DNA of 64,000 nucleotides from Acytostelium subglobosum LB1 (GCF_000787575.1 NW_012236514.1:310001-374000); one strand, 5' to 3'; positions 10,470 through 23,138 are shown, counted from the stretch's first letter. Notes: generated from the letters alone by a model not told the origin. Numbers and translations: made by a program.

Positions 10470-13270
10470 CTAGGCAATGTAGTTATAGGCCATAGGATTA
10501 TTTGGATCCCTGCCCAAGTACTCCTTCTCAATCAAAGACTCGATACGCTTCTTAATGTCAATCGGCTGGTTGGTATGGATGATGATGTGTTAGTATGTAT
10601 GATTGATTGATTGATTTGATTGAATGATTGACGCTCAATGTCATACCTTTGGTGAGAACCTAAGTTGTTGGAGAAGTTCACTGATCAATAGGTTGTGGCT
10701 CAGTGTCTTCCTTGACTTCATGATCCTGACGATTGCTGCATCGATGTTGGTACCACGATCGTGAGTGATACTATCGCTGACCTTCTTATGCTCCTCGGCC
10801 GTCTCCTTGTTCTGCATGGCGTTGACCTTGATCTTCATCAACTTTTGTGTAAACTCATTGTTGAAGTGGAATGTATCCTCCTCGTCGATCTCCTTTGACT
10901 TGGCCTTGCGCAACAATATCTTTGTCTTTGTACTGGTCAATGGTTTGATGTTCAACTTTATCGTGGCAATATCAATGCCTGTCGCCTGTTGAATATCTCG
11001 CAGTGACAATCCATCCCTATCATTGAATACATTGAGTATAAGGTATTGTAATAGTGATACAAACAACTCCTTCTTGCCCTAGTGTAGTGATTGATTGAGT
11101 TAGTCCATCATGTTCATTCACTCATTCATTCATCCAACATACTTGTCTGAAGTTGGCCTTGGCAACACAGTGACTCAATGGATAGTGCCACTCAAGTGTC
11201 TTGGACTTCTGTGTCTTGGTATAATATGTAACGAACAATGCTTGCATCTCAAGTAGCTAGTAATGGGTAGTGTTAGTAACCATTCCAGTCCAGTCTAGTC
11301 ATGTCAAGTCTTGTCCTGCTGGGGACACAACATACCTCTTTGGGAAGGACGACATTGATGTTTGTGAATGATGGCCAGTTGCCTTTGGTCAACACAAGGA
11401 CACGGAGGTCGACGTGGGTGGTGCCAGGTTTGATACCATTCGCTCGGAATGCATCGTTGATCTCACTGGATGTGTCGAGATCAACAAACATTCCGTCCAA
11501 GTTCTTGGTGAACTCATTGCCACACTCTGCTCGCAGCTTTGCCACCATAGACTTCTCGGCATCAATCGATATGTACTTCTCCAGTAGCAGACGCTTTGAC
11601 AGATCCTTCTTGTAGAATGCCTCAAACACATCCTTGCCCTGTATATACCTAAACAGTATCAATGACTTGTTTAGCGAGTCCTCCAGCTCGCTCTCTGTCA
11701 CTCCCTTGTTGCCACTCCTTAGCTTCGAGTCCACAAACTTGGCTGTTGTTGTTGCGAAAGAATAGTGTTGTGTTAGTCGCAGAGTGAATGCGCACGCAGC
11801 GTTGATCCATTTGGAAACACTCACCTAATAGCTCGGCGATGTTCTCGCCTCTGTTCATAAAGAACTCGAATGACTCTTTGAGGGCATAAACAATGAGATC
11901 ATTCTTTGCGAATGATGCCTCGATGATGCCATCCAGTTTGACCTTGAGCGCCACCAGGTCTTGGATGAGTGTCGCATGCTTCTCCTTGTCAGCCACCATC
12001 GATTGGCCTGTTGTCTTGATGTATGAGATCCATGCCGTCCTTATCGAATTGAGCGCGCCCACACGCTGTAGCAGAGTGTAGAGTCGCTGTATGTCTTCAG
12101 TCTTGTTGCCATCGACCATCTGATTGAATCCCTTGCTAATCAATGTGTTGATGTGACGCTCCAACATGTGTGTCTCGAGTGCCTGAATGATGGACTTCTT
12201 TGTCGACATGTCCAAGTATCTCAGTGCTCTCTCGCTCTCCTCATTGATCCTATTCTGTACATGCTTCAAGTATTGAGGTACCTCAAACTCTTCAATCAAT
12301 CTATTGCCCTCATTATAATAGAATGTATTTGTCTCTGCCACCAAGTCTGATTCAAATGCGCTATATATCTGTGTCGTGACAATGTTAGTTTGTGATAACA
12401 TCGCGGTGTCCTCTCCATCACTGTTTGATCATACTTGTAGTGACTTTAACATCTTGATCAAACTTTGTAACAGGTCTTTGTTGACGTTGTCGCCACGTCT
12501 CTCATTGTCGATTGATTGTAACAGTCCTGACTTGAGTTTCTTGGACAATTCTGTTGATGCCAACAGATACTTGCTAAAGAACTGCAGGCCAAGATCCCAA
12601 ATCGACTTGGTCGCATTGTTCTGAAGTACATAAGTCCTGTCCATACACAAGAAGATGCTCATTATAAGTATCTTTGATTGATTGTTTGTTTGAATGATTG
12701 ATTGTTAGTATAATTCAATCAAGCATCATCATCGAGTCGACTTACAATGTTGTTGGTATGATCCTTCCAACATGCATTCAAACTACTCAGGTAGTGCTCC
12801 ATGTCCAATGTCTGACCGATCATTCTCTGTAGGCTGACCTTTGTATTCTGTTCAATCAGACTTGATAGCTTTGAGTATAATGTTGATGAATAGCCACCTG
12901 ATAGACAAAGGTTCTCAACCATCTAATGATGTTTGTTCGTGATTAGTACATTGATTGTTGATTGAATGAATGATTGACATAATATGACATGATATGAACA
13001 TACTCTGTACAACTCCTCCAGTGTCTGATTGATGGCTTGTTTGCTGTAGATTGAGTTGACGGCATTGGAGAGATGTCCCCATGCTTCAGACTCGTAGGCA
13101 TCTAATGACTTTGGTACATCCTTCAAGTTCTTGATAACCAACTTCTTTGGTGGTGCAGCCTGTCTTAGACCAACTGAGCTTGTACTTGAATGAAGTGATG
13201 GTGAGCTGCCACTGCCACTACCGGACAATGACTTTCTTGATACCAATGTAGGTGATGATTGTTGTGACAT
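10470..13270 (-). CDS. culD: Cullin-4, scaffold of CRL4 ubiquitin ligase
   Basis: Eight exons on the minus strand: 13270-13004, 12922-12746, 12671-12435, 12368-11825, 11742-11336, 11256-11143, 11078-10647, 10565-10470. Phases all agree and give 757 residues, matching animal CUL4A (about 759). The N-terminus has [12 protein letters not shown], characteristic of CUL4, then [18 protein letters not shown], the cullin-homology signature [12 protein letters not shown]-like [18 protein letters not shown], and the winged-helix neddylation site [14 protein letters not shown]. It ends [17 protein letters not shown]...YNYIA, the CUL4 type rather than CUL1 or CUL3. It binds RBX1 through the C-terminal domain and DDB1 through the N-terminal repeats; the Lys in the IVRIMKSRK motif should receive NEDD8. 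Introns have GTATGT or GTAAGT donors and sense-strand CAAT runs. The gene is divergent from the DYRK gene. Confidence 0.95.
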
Positions 13271-13890
13271 CTATCTATCTTTTTAACTCTATCTCTATAT
13301 CACTTATAAATATTATTATTATTATACAACTTTTAATGAATGACCTAATCCAAATTGATTCATTCATTCGATTCGAATTCACAAAGAACCACCTTCCACT
13401 TCAAACTTGGATCTTCATGTTCAATTAGTGTTGGTTGTTGTTGGGCAGGGTGCGAGGGGAAAATGTAGGATGGGCTCAAGAGATGATGTTATCAACCAAT
13501 CAATCAATGGATCAAAAACACCTGACTGACAATAATCAATCAATCAATACTTTATTATTATTTGTTTGAATGAATGAATAAACCTACAACAACAAGAGTT
13601 TTATGATAATATTGATTTGTGTCTCTTTGAAAATAACCTCTGTTTTTTTGACATTAGGCTAAACTACCACATGTCCCAAACACTCAATCTATCTTTGTTA
13701 ACAAATACACACAAACAACAAACTCACACACACACTCATCCATCTTCATAAACATTGACACTCGCGTTATCTCTATCTCTATCCTCTTCACTCACGCTCT
13801 CATTCACACTTACTCACTCAACCACTCACTCACTCACTCAACTATTCACAAACAGATAATAGATTAGACGACTACTTTACATTGAAGTGA

Positions 13891-13921
<31 letters not shown>

Positions 13922-14015
13922 CTTTGTTGTTTGTTTTTGTAGTTGTAGAAGTTCTTTATATATAATATAGTTATTTATTTAGCAAGATCGATCAATCATC
14001 ACCTGAACAAACAGG
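13271..14015. promoter_or_regulatory. Shared divergent promoter region, cullin-4 / DYRK2-like
   Basis: 745 nt between two divergent start codons. AT-rich, with oligo-T and oligo-A runs, AATC tetranucleotide runs near 13497 and 13535, CTCACTCACTCA-type and ACACAC runs at 13700-13850, and an AGTAGTAGTATT repeat at 13890-13925. No protein-like frame and no RNA gene were seen. Confidence 0.5.
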
Positions 14016-16847
14016 ATGTCGATAAACAAACAACAAACGACTCAGAATGTGATCAATGCTCCAGATACAAACAATGCAGACTTGAACAAACTAAAGTCAT
14101 CACTGTCAGCACGTGCAATGGCCAGACGAAGTGTTGCTTTGAATTCATCGCAGTTGCTATCACAACTGGCGGCAGAGGGTGCGTCAAAGGAGGAGCCAGT
14201 CCCAGGACTCAAAGGCAGTCCAAAGACATCATCATCATCTTCGTCATCATCGACAACAACATCGACAACAACAACAATAACAAAGGAGAAGACTGTTGAT
14301 AAGGATACAGGCAGTGTTACAACCACTACGACATCGACAACAACACATCAACAACAACAACAACAAGTCAAACGTATACCTGATCGACCAAACATTAAGC
14401 CAGGCTTCAGAACATTGCCGACAAAGTCAACGACGAGTGGCAGCAGTAGTACATCACTACTACCTACCAAATCAACATCATCAGAGAACAGCACATCGAA
14501 CTTGTCATCATCATTCTCCAACATAGCATTCCCACCATCAGGTATCCCAAAGAAGGCTGGCACTCTAAAGAGTGGCTCATTCTTTGTACCATCAAGCAGC
14601 ACAAAAGACAGCAACAACACAAACAACAACAACAACACAAACAATAGCGCAATAACAACAAGTAGTACAGGAGTTGGAGGAGGAGGAGGTGATGAAGTAC
14701 CTCAGATCAAACATACAGCGTCATCATTGCAAAAGATGAAGACATTCGATACAACGAGGAAGCGATCACAATCAATATCGAGTGGATGCTTTGTATCATC
14801 ACCAAATCTAAAGCCTCAGCTTACATCGCCATCGATCGTCATTGACAAGAGCACCAACAATAGCAAGCAGCCAACGATAGCCATCACAACGACCACTGCA
14901 GACGAGCAACAGAGCAATGGCACTGCAGACACCGATCAGTCACAGGCTCCGGCCGCCGCCGTAGCTGGCGCAGCGGCAGACACACCCAAGCCAAAGCCCA
15001 AAGAGGATGTATTCACTCGACTCTCATCACTGGCCAAGCCCAATCGCAGTCGATCACAGTCAGTGTCTGCGAATCATGCGTCGGCACCATCACCCTCGTC
15101 CACATCATCGGATTCAAAGGATTCATCAAAGTTGAGCAAGCTGCTACCCAAGGCACTACGGTCATCCAAGGCTGACCTGTCGCCAACATCCTCATCCTCA
15201 TCCTCATCCAAAGACACGACGTCGACCACCACCAAGTCAACAGCGAGCAGCAAGGAGTCGTCTGCGCATTCGACCAAGACAGCTCAACCCCCTGTCCCAT
15301 CAAAGGTCTCTCCCGTCAAGTCACCGACGACCATCTCCACAAACACCGATCCCTCGACACACTCAATCTCCCTAACATCCTCACCAAACAAGCTGGCCAA
15401 CTTCAAATGTACAATGACACCATCAGTGGCACTGAAACTCTACGCCAACGAATTGACAAAGGAGGAGAAGGTGGAGATAATGGACTTCCCCAACATTTAC
15501 TTCACTGGCAACACCATCCACAAGACAAAGATCAACAGGAACTTGCCAAACAATGGCTTTGACCGTGAGCAGGGCGACTACGTGGTGGTGGAGCACGATC
15601 ACATTGCCTATCGATACGAGATCCTCTCGATCCTTGGTCACGGCTCATTCTGTCAGGTGGTCAAGTGTCACGATCACAAGACTGGTCAACTAGTGGCAGT
15701 CAAGATCATCAGAAATCAGAAGCGTTTCCACAGTCAAGCACTGACAGAGATCAAGATATTGGAGTTCCTAAAGAACAATGTATGTTCCCTTCCATCCATT
15801 CATTCGTTCGTCTCATGCATGACCTAACGACGTCCTCCCTCCTTTAGGATCCAAACTCTACCGCCAATATTGTACACTTGAATGAGAGCTTTGAGTTTAG
15901 GAATCATCTGTGTATAACATTTGAGCTGCTAAGCATGAACCTGTACGACTTCCTCAAGGCCAACAACTTCCAAGGCTTCAACATCAACCTAATACGAAGG
16001 TAATAATATTCAAACGTCCTGGCCTCTCACTCCCTGGCACACTCGCTCACTCACTCAATCAATCAATCAAATAGGTTCGCAGCTCAATTGTTGACCTCAC
16101 TTAGATTCCTATCCAAGAGACATATCATACATGCTGATCTAAAGGTATGTGATTGCCATGACACGCCTCTTTGGACCTTTGACTAACATCCAGTTCCCAA
16201 CCTCATCATACATAGCCTGAGAATATATTACTTAAACAACCAACCAAGTCAGGCATTAAGTTGATCGACTTTGGTAGTAGCTGTTTCGAGAACGAACCAA
16301 GTATGTACCCCATTGACACCCTTGTCCATTCATTGAGGCAGTCTAACTTACAAACCAACCCTATATCTTAGTCTTTACGTACATCCAGAGTAGATTCTAT
16401 CGAGCGCCAGAGGTTATACTGGGCATTAGATATGAGAAGGCCATCGATATATGGAGTCTTGGATGTATATTAGCAGAGCTGTATATGGGTGCCCCGCTGT
16501 TCCCTGGCAGCGACGAGCCAGAACAACTGGCATGTATTATAGAGATTTATGGTGTACCCCCTGCCTCCATCATTCAAGCCTCGACGAGGAGAGAGGTGTT
16601 CTTTGACGACGCCGGCGCGCCACTGCCCTACGACCATCCGATGGGAGGAGTGTACGGCGTGGCCACCAAGACATTGGCCGAGTCCATGAAGTCCCAAGAC
16701 GAGGACTTTGTCGACTTTATCGATCGTTGTCTACAATGGGATCCGAATGCGCGTCTTACCCCTGAGGAGGGTCTAAGACATCGCTTCGTGGCAGAGTTGG
16801 CAAACACCGCAACAACAGCAGCAGCACCAACATCAACAACAGCATGA
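14016..16847 (+). CDS. DYRK2-class dual-specificity protein kinase
   Basis: Five exons: 14016-15779, 15848-15999, 16075-16144, 16216-16300, 16372-16847; phases agree, 848 residues. The first 450 residues are Ser/Thr-rich and poorly structured. Then comes the DYRK-homology box ([10 protein letters not shown]...[36 protein letters not shown]), which marks the DYRK2/Pom1 class rather than Yak1 or HIPK. In the kinase domain: glycine loop GHGSFCQV, catalytic Lys in VAVKII, HADLKPEN in place of the usual HCDLKPEN, DFGSS, and the autophosphorylated [11 protein letters not shown] loop. It ends soon after the last helix with an Ala/Thr tail. Class II DYRKs act in cell polarity and stress signalling; the substrate is unknown here. 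Exon boundaries sit inside the kinase domain. Confidence 0.93.
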
Positions 16848-16964
16848 GGAGGACGATCCAATCCACACATAAACATCTCCTTAGTGAGCAGTCGTGTCCA
16901 TCTCTATCTATCTACTATCTATCATACATTTATTCTTCGTCTTGTGTGTCGTTGATTCGCTTCG

Positions 16965-17507
16965 TTATAATACAATCTGGTACTTGTCTCTGAGTGCGTG
17001 TGTTGTATCGGTATGCTCGCGATCAATGACTGCGCGCTTGGCAGACAGTTGCTCTTCGATTTGACTGCGCTCAAAGTCTTGACTCTCTTGTTTGACGACG
17101 CGATCAGAGTCGCGTTGTGATTGATACACATCCTCCTTGAGCAGCTGTGTCTGCATCTTATTGTTGAGCTCACGTAGTGAACTGTTTATCTTGTCCAGTC
17201 TCTGATCGGCACATTGAATACCAGACTTTATATTATGCATTGTTGCATTTGCATTGATCGTCTGTACCTGCAGCGCATGAATATCTCTATCTCCACGCTT
17301 GCCCTCATACTCCTTTATAAACTTATTGATCTCTGTCTCTATGAACAAGTTCTGATCAAAGTAGAAGTCATAAACTCCTCCCATGTCTATATCATTCATT
17401 CATTATATGTCAGTCAGTTTGGTCTGTCTGTCTGTCTGTCTGTATGCTCCCTGCCATTACATACCCTTGATGACAGGCTCAAGCGGGATAGTAAACTTCT
17501 TGCTCAT
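16965..17507 (-). CDS. bloc1s5: BLOC-1 complex subunit 5 (Muted)
   Basis: Two exons: 17507-17465 and 17386-16965, joined in phase; 154 residues. Exon 1 codes MSKKFTIPLEPVIK. The body matches the animal Muted protein in layout: ETEINKFIKEYEGKRGDRDI corresponds to its ETRYFVKEFEEKRGLRE segment, and the C-terminal KRAVIDREH...LRDKY corresponds to KRAEVDEEH...LKEQY. The rest is predicted coiled coil, as expected for a subunit of this rod-like complex, which works in the biogenesis of lysosome-related organelles and endosomal tubules. Length is slightly below the animal protein (about 187) because the N-terminal extension is short. It is divergent from the Abi gene. The assignment rests on two conserved blocks, so it is good but not certain. 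Confidence 0.8.
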
Positions 17508-18371
17508 TGTGTATATATATATATTTGTAATTGTTATAAGTTGATGGATTTGAATGAATGAATGAATGAATGAAAAGTCATTTGCCTTTTGCTTGTGTTG
17601 AGTGTCCGACGCCACGTTGAGAGGCAAGATGGAAGTGACTTCAAGTCCATCATGATCAATCTCAAATCATACCATCATTCTAATGTTAGTAGTCCTTTAG
17701 TGATGTTTATTAAAAAGTGTCAATTGTTACTACATTGATCCAGTAAGTCCAACATAGACACGCTTCAAAACTTGAAATGATACCAAGTGTGAACATTTCA
17801 AATGGATGGGAATGATTCATGTAAATAATGTAAATATTACTTGTTTGGTATTGTATAGACCTACGCCCTTTTAAAGAGTAGACTGTCACTAAAGTGGTGA
17901 CAGTATGGGAAGTGATAGGACAGATGATCACCCAACAGTGTTGTCACTCATCCGATCAGATATTTATCAAACATCAATTTTTCAACGATTTTGATGATGG
18001 ATCATGTGAGCCTCTGTCTTTTTTCGAGATAGAAGGGTTGGTGTTCAACACTCCTACATCACTATGTCACTTTGTTGTTTGATTATTGGCTGCCATAGGG
18101 TGAAGTCCTTTCATTCATTCTTCATTCATTATAACAAGTTAACATCTATATTCACATAAATATATATATTTATCTCTTTTTTATTATTATTTGTATTATT
18201 ATTATTATAATTAATATTGTCAAACTCCTGTATAATAGCAGGTAGTCATATATATATACAATCAATCAATCTTGTAACATCAACACCAACAACAAACTCA
18301 CAGCGCAATCTCAAGTCTAGCGCGAACAAACTCAAACACCCCACATACACACTCAAACTCAAACTTAAAGG
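17508..18371. promoter_or_regulatory. Divergent intergenic region, BLOC1S5 / Abi
   Basis: 864 nt. It contains GAATGAATGAATG repeats next to the BLOC1S5 start, a perfect 8-bp inverted repeat at 17882-17904, TA-rich runs at 18150-18260, and CAATCAATC near the Abi start. One antisense frame (17931-17710) is open but resembles nothing. No RNA gene recognised. Confidence 0.5.
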
Positions 18372-19844
18372 ATGTCCGAGAAAAACCTGGACAACTTAAA
18401 TACATATACACAACAGACGGTGCCTGGTGCATTGGCAGAGTTGGCGGACAATCATGCCAAGTTGCAACAGATATCATCGTATTGTAAACAGGCCTACAGT
18501 GGGCCTGAAGCCTCGCAGGTCTACGATCAGACGCAGACCTACGCAAAGAACGCGCTGCTAAACGTCGCCTATCACATCCAGACTATTGGCACTCACCTCA
18601 CCACACTGCTTCAGCTGCAGGCCACCGAGATTGACAAGCTGGACATCCAGATCAAGAGTCTGAACCAGCGCGTCGAAATGATCCACGAGTCGACGGGCAT
18701 CAATGTGTTTAGGGGCGAAGCCGCCATCAAACATTACAAGAGCACCCTGAAGGACAGACAGGTCGAGGGCGACGACTCGCGACTCCCGCCAAAGTTTGTG
18801 CGCAAGCAGGTCAGCTACTCGCTGGGCAGTCCCGGCCAGGACTCGCCGTCGATGGCCATGGCCGACAGCTCCAACAACACACCCAGCTACCACTCGCCCG
18901 TCTATAGCCACTCACCGGCACCCAGCCACAGTCCCAGCCCTTCGTACTCGCCACTCTCTCAGTCCACACCTCCACTTCCACCTGCGATGAACTCTTCATA
19001 TCACACACCTCCTCCACCCGCTTACCATTCGCCAGCAGGCTACAACTCTGCTCCTTCCACACCACCTCAGTTGAGTCAACCTCCACCCCCACCTCCATCA
19101 AACATACCACCTCTACAGCAGCCTCAACCACAGCAGCAGCCACTCAAGTCGACGCCACCACCTCCAGTTCCCATAAACAAACGAGTGTCAGTTGGACCAC
19201 CATCTGGCGCTCCGGCAGCAGTTGGAACAGGAGCTGCACCAGCTGGAGTACCATCAATTCCAATGCGTCCACCAAGTGTGAGTGGCGGTATGGGTACAAT
19301 GTCCAAGCCACCAGCAGCTCCACCAATGGGTGCCAAACCCGCGCCCCCAATGATGGGAGGACCAAGTGGCGGAAGTTCTGGCATCATGGGTGCCAAGCCC
19401 GCACCACCTCCAATGGGTGCCAAACCACCAATGATGGGACCTGGCTCACTTAAGCCACCATCATCATCAATGTCACAATCACAACCATCAACACCAGCAC
19501 CCGCACCAATGATGGGTCAAGGAGCAGGTGCTGCCAAGCCATCAGCACCACAATCTGCGGTTAACAGTAGGGTCGCACCCATGCCAAATGCTTCTGGTGC
19601 GGGTCCAGCCAAGCCACCACCTATGGCCATGGGAGGCCCAGGCGGAAAAGTACCGCCTCGTCCACTGAGTCAGTCCCTTGGCAAGCCAGCTCCACCACCC
19701 ATCGGCGGCTCAAACTCATCGTTCCCGCCTCCACCGCCCCCATCCGTCTACGATCTTCCACCTCCACCACCTCCATCCGTCTACGACCTTCCGCCTCCAC
19801 CTCCACCTGGTGCCTTTGATCTGCCGCCTCCACCACCCTTCTAA
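18372..19844 (+). CDS. abiA: Abl-interactor homologue, SCAR/WAVE complex subunit
   Basis: Single exon, 490 residues. The first 150 residues match Abi proteins: a helical WAVE-binding region (TQQTVPGALAELADNHAKLQ, SSYCKQAYSG) followed by VAYHIQTIGTHLTTLLQLQ and LNQRVEMIHESTGINVFRGE, the classic Abi homeodomain-homology region. It joins SCAR, PIR121, Nap1 and HSPC300 to regulate Arp2/3-driven actin assembly at the leading edge. The remaining 340 residues are Pro-rich with MGAKPAPP units and a C-terminal run of PPPPPPSVYDLP repeats ending in PPPPPF. There is no SH3 domain, as in other amoebozoan Abi proteins. The protein is longer than the D. discoideum one because of the Pro-rich tail, which could bind profilin or SH3 proteins. 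Confidence 0.93.
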   Translation: MSEKNLDNLNTYTQQTVPGALAELADNHAKLQQISSYCKQAYSGPEASQVYDQTQTYAKNALLNVAYHIQTIGTHLTTLLQLQATEIDKLDIQIKSLNQRVEMIHESTGINVFRGEAAIKHYKSTLKDRQVEGDDSRLPPKFVRKQVSYSLGSPGQDSPSMAMADSSNNTPSYHSPVYSHSPAPSHSPSPSYSPLSQSTPPLPPAMNSSYHTPPPPAYHSPAGYNSAPSTPPQLSQPPPPPPSNIPPLQQPQPQQQPLKSTPPPPVPINKRVSVGPPSGAPAAVGTGAAPAGVPSIPMRPPSVSGGMGTMSKPPAAPPMGAKPAPPMMGGPSGGSSGIMGAKPAPPPMGAKPPMMGPGSLKPPSSSMSQSQPSTPAPAPMMGQGAGAAKPSAPQSAVNSRVAPMPNASGAGPAKPPPMAMGGPGGKVPPRPLSQSLGKPAPPPIGGSNSSFPPPPPPSVYDLPPPPPPSVYDLPPPPPPGAFDLPPPPPF

Positions 19845-20330
19845 CTTCATTCATTCATTCGTTCGTTCGTTTGAAAATGAAGTAGATCTTGCTAGCTTGG
19901 TCCTCACTCACATTGAATAAAATTCAAGGATATATATTGATATTGATTGATGGATGAGATGTACGAGAGTTGGAACATGACCCAACTTTATTGTAAACAA
20001 TTCAGTCTTCGATCAAACAATTGAAGGACATTTCCAAAGTACCGGATGCCATCCAGAATCACTAAAAAATCAAAAAGGGTGCAAAGTTTGACAAAGAACT
20101 TGTCTCTCATTCACTCTCTCTCACTTCATCTTCATCCAAACAAACAAACCCCTCTCTCATTATACCTTACCTTAACAGTTATTGTTATATATATCCTTAT
20201 ACTCAAGATAGAGATAGATATACATATTACATCAATCATATCAATCATATCAATCACTCAATCAATCCGATCAATCAAATAATCAATCAAAGAAGAAGAA
20301 GAGAACAACAATATATAGCGACTCGTTGCA
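19845..20330. promoter_or_regulatory. Intergenic region, Abi 3' end to TBC gene promoter
   Basis: 486 nt. It holds a likely Abi polyadenylation signal (AATAAAATT near 19916), CATTCATTCATTCGTTCG repeats just after the Abi stop, and CAATCA repeats at 20230-20290 upstream of the next start. Nothing else recognised. Confidence 0.4.
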
Positions 20331-23138
20331 ATGGACAGCAATACGAGCGGAGCAGTTGAGAACTTTTCAATATCAGCAAAGGTCAATACTAATTCCGCGA
20401 TGCTGAGCACAGAGGATAGCAGTGCATCTGCTGATGTAGTATCAACGAACAATACAAACTCCTCCCCTTCCACAACTATTGCCATTGCCAGTGTAGATGA
20501 GCAGCAGAGACCACAACAGCAACAACAGTCACAGTTGTCGCAGCCACAGCCACAGCCACAGTCACAGTCATTGCAACAGCCTCTTACGCATCCACAGCCA
20601 CAGCCACAGCAACAGCAACAGGTACATGACTACAGGAAGGAGTTTGATAGTCTGTTCAGATCTTATGCCCCGCTCAACAAGCCGCCATTGGAGATACTAA
20701 AGTATAATGCGTTCTCAGGTGCACTGATAAGATCACCATTGCGTGGTCTGGCATGGCGGGTATGTCTTGTCGTTAGGTGATGCGACAACACAACAGAATT
20801 GGTCCACTAACAAACCGTCATGCCTCCATTCATTCAATCATTCAATCAATCAATCCAGCTCTTCATGGGATGTCTTAATGTGGACAACATTGAAAACTGG
20901 CACAAAGATATAACAAAGAGTCGTGCTCTTTATACACAACTACTGGAGCAGCATTATGTTGATCCGCGCAAGACCTCTGTCTATGATCCACTCTCAATCG
21001 ATGAGAATGTATGTTATGACATGCCGGTGTTGTTGATGATGATTCACCATATCAAAGCCATTGACACCTCTATCATTTATAGTCACCTTGGAACAAGTAC
21101 TTCAAGAATATGGAGTTGCAAAAGACAATATCAATGGACATTGAGAGGACATATCAGGACCTAGAATTCTTCCAACACCAGTCTACCAAAGAGGTATGTG
21201 AATCATACTCTGCTAGACGCACGCCAAGCCATACTAACATCCATCCATTCACTCAATCAATCAATCTCGTCAATCAGATGATGCTACGTATACTGTTTAT
21301 ATATTCAATGACTAATATGACGATTTCATATCGACAGGGCATGCACGAGTTGCTGGCACCCATTCTATATCTCTTCCATGGAGAGGCGGACAAGTACAAT
21401 AGACAGGCACCATCGTACAAGGACACACACATAGCAGACACACTCTACGACAAGACCTATCTTGAACATGACACATTCACCTTCTTCCTCGCACTGATGA
21501 AGATATCTGCCGGTTGGTTTGGTATCACATCGGTCACGCCACCTCTGGCGCCAGCAGCCCTCCCTGCAACTGCCACTGCCAAACAGCAACAGCAGCAGAA
21601 TCCTTTATCAATGGGCATACAAAAGATGGACATTAGGAAGGAGAAGGAGCCAGAGGCAAAGCCCGTCGAGACAGTCATCAACGAGGCCGTCAACAAGTGT
21701 CAAGACATCAACAGGTTACTCAGACAGAAGGATCCCAAGTTGCACGAGCATTTGGTATCCCTTGACATTGAGCCACAGATATTCTTGTTGTAAGTTGATG
21801 GATGGATGAGTGCGATGTCGTCCAACATGTGACTAACAATCCACAATTGATTAGACGTTGGATAAGACTGTTGTTTGGAAGAGAGTTTGAGCTGGAGGAC
21901 GTGCTGACCATGTGGGACTCACTGTTCGCCTATGGACAAGACCTTGTCCTACTCGACTATGTATCAATATCGATGTTGGTGTACATCAGAGACCAATGTA
22001 TGTGTTACATATTGATTGATTGATTGATTGAGTCCAATCACTCACCCACTCACTTATCATACGATCAATCAATCAATCAACAGTACTGTCCAAGGATAAT
22101 AGTGGCGTATTACAAAGACTGTTCAAGTATCCAGCGGTGGAGGATATACATATGTTGATTCAACAGGCATTCAGGATAAAGGATACAAAGGGACCATTGG
22201 TACATAGTAACACTTATAGGAAGAGCTCAAAGAAACGACCTCAGCAAACTCCTCCAAACAATCATACTCCACAGCCTGTTGTACTGCCAGGTTCAGAGAC
22301 ACCAAACAACAATGAGCCAATCAGTGTGGCGTCGCCGCCACTATTCACTCCATTCTCAGCATTGATTGGAAGTGGCATCAGACGTACCATGTCACCATTA
22401 ACTGGTAACAAGTATGCAACGATCGGTGGCAGTACACCTTCTTCAAGACAACAACAACAACACACATCAACGCCACAGCCACCTGCTTTTGTGACTGCCA
22501 AGCCTAGCGCAGCAGCAGCAGTGACAAACACTTCATCTTCATTGTATGGCGACTCACTATTCTCATCTTCCCCAGCGCCATCAAGCAAGCAGCCACAAAA
22601 GACGACAACAACAACTACGACGACAACTACTTCCACATCGACTACATCAACAGCAACGAATGAACCACAACAAACCAACACACACAATCATCAGCCAGAC
22701 ATATTTGGTGTGGCCAAGAAGGGCGTGGAGTCTCTTGGCCTACTGCCAACCTCTGTCAATCCCAACGGTACACCTCGAACACCCTCCAAGTCATTCATCA
22801 ACACCGAGATCAGAAAGCTGCGCAGGCTTCATCAATACATTGGCCATTCACTTGGAGAGATCATTCCAACACTTCAGACTGGATTCAGCGAGAAGTAAGT
22901 ATTGTTGTCACATGAATGTATGACCAGGTCACATCTAACATGCAACTCCCTCCTCTACTACTTTAGCCCAGAGCTTATAAAGAACGATTCACTGTTGTTG
23001 GTGGTCGCCCAGATGAAGCAGCTGAAGGATATGCTGTTGGGAGATATACCTATTCCTGAGGATATGCCAAGTGATGACTTTGAGACTGGTGAGGATATAG
23101 AGGACCCTTTAGGCGGTGTCAGGGTAACCCGAGAGTGA
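20331..23138 (+). CDS. TBC1D5-like Rab GTPase-activating protein
   Basis: Seven exons: 20331-20759, 20859-21008, 21083-21193, 21278-21789, 21855-21997, 22084-22894, 22967-23138; phases agree, 775 residues. The N-terminal 100 residues are Gln/Pro-rich. The TBC domain follows: GLAWRLFMGC, SPWNKYFKNMEL, DIERTYQDLEFFQ, then YRQGMHELLAPILYLFHG, which is the TBC1D5 type (the arginine finger sits in the DIERT block and the glutamine finger in YRQGM). It ends RWIRLLFGREFELEDVLTMWD. Known TBC1D5 binds retromer and acts on Rab7. A 250-residue Ser/Thr/Gln-rich region with Pro follows, then a helical C-terminus. A polar insertion with a Gln run splits the TBC domain. Intron 5 (21998-22083) carries complementary repeat arms. 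Confidence 0.9.

Noticed and set aside
17710-17931. 73-codon minus-strand frame in the BLOC1S5-Abi gap
   Set aside because: No homology, signal peptide or poly(A) signal; AT-rich chance frame.
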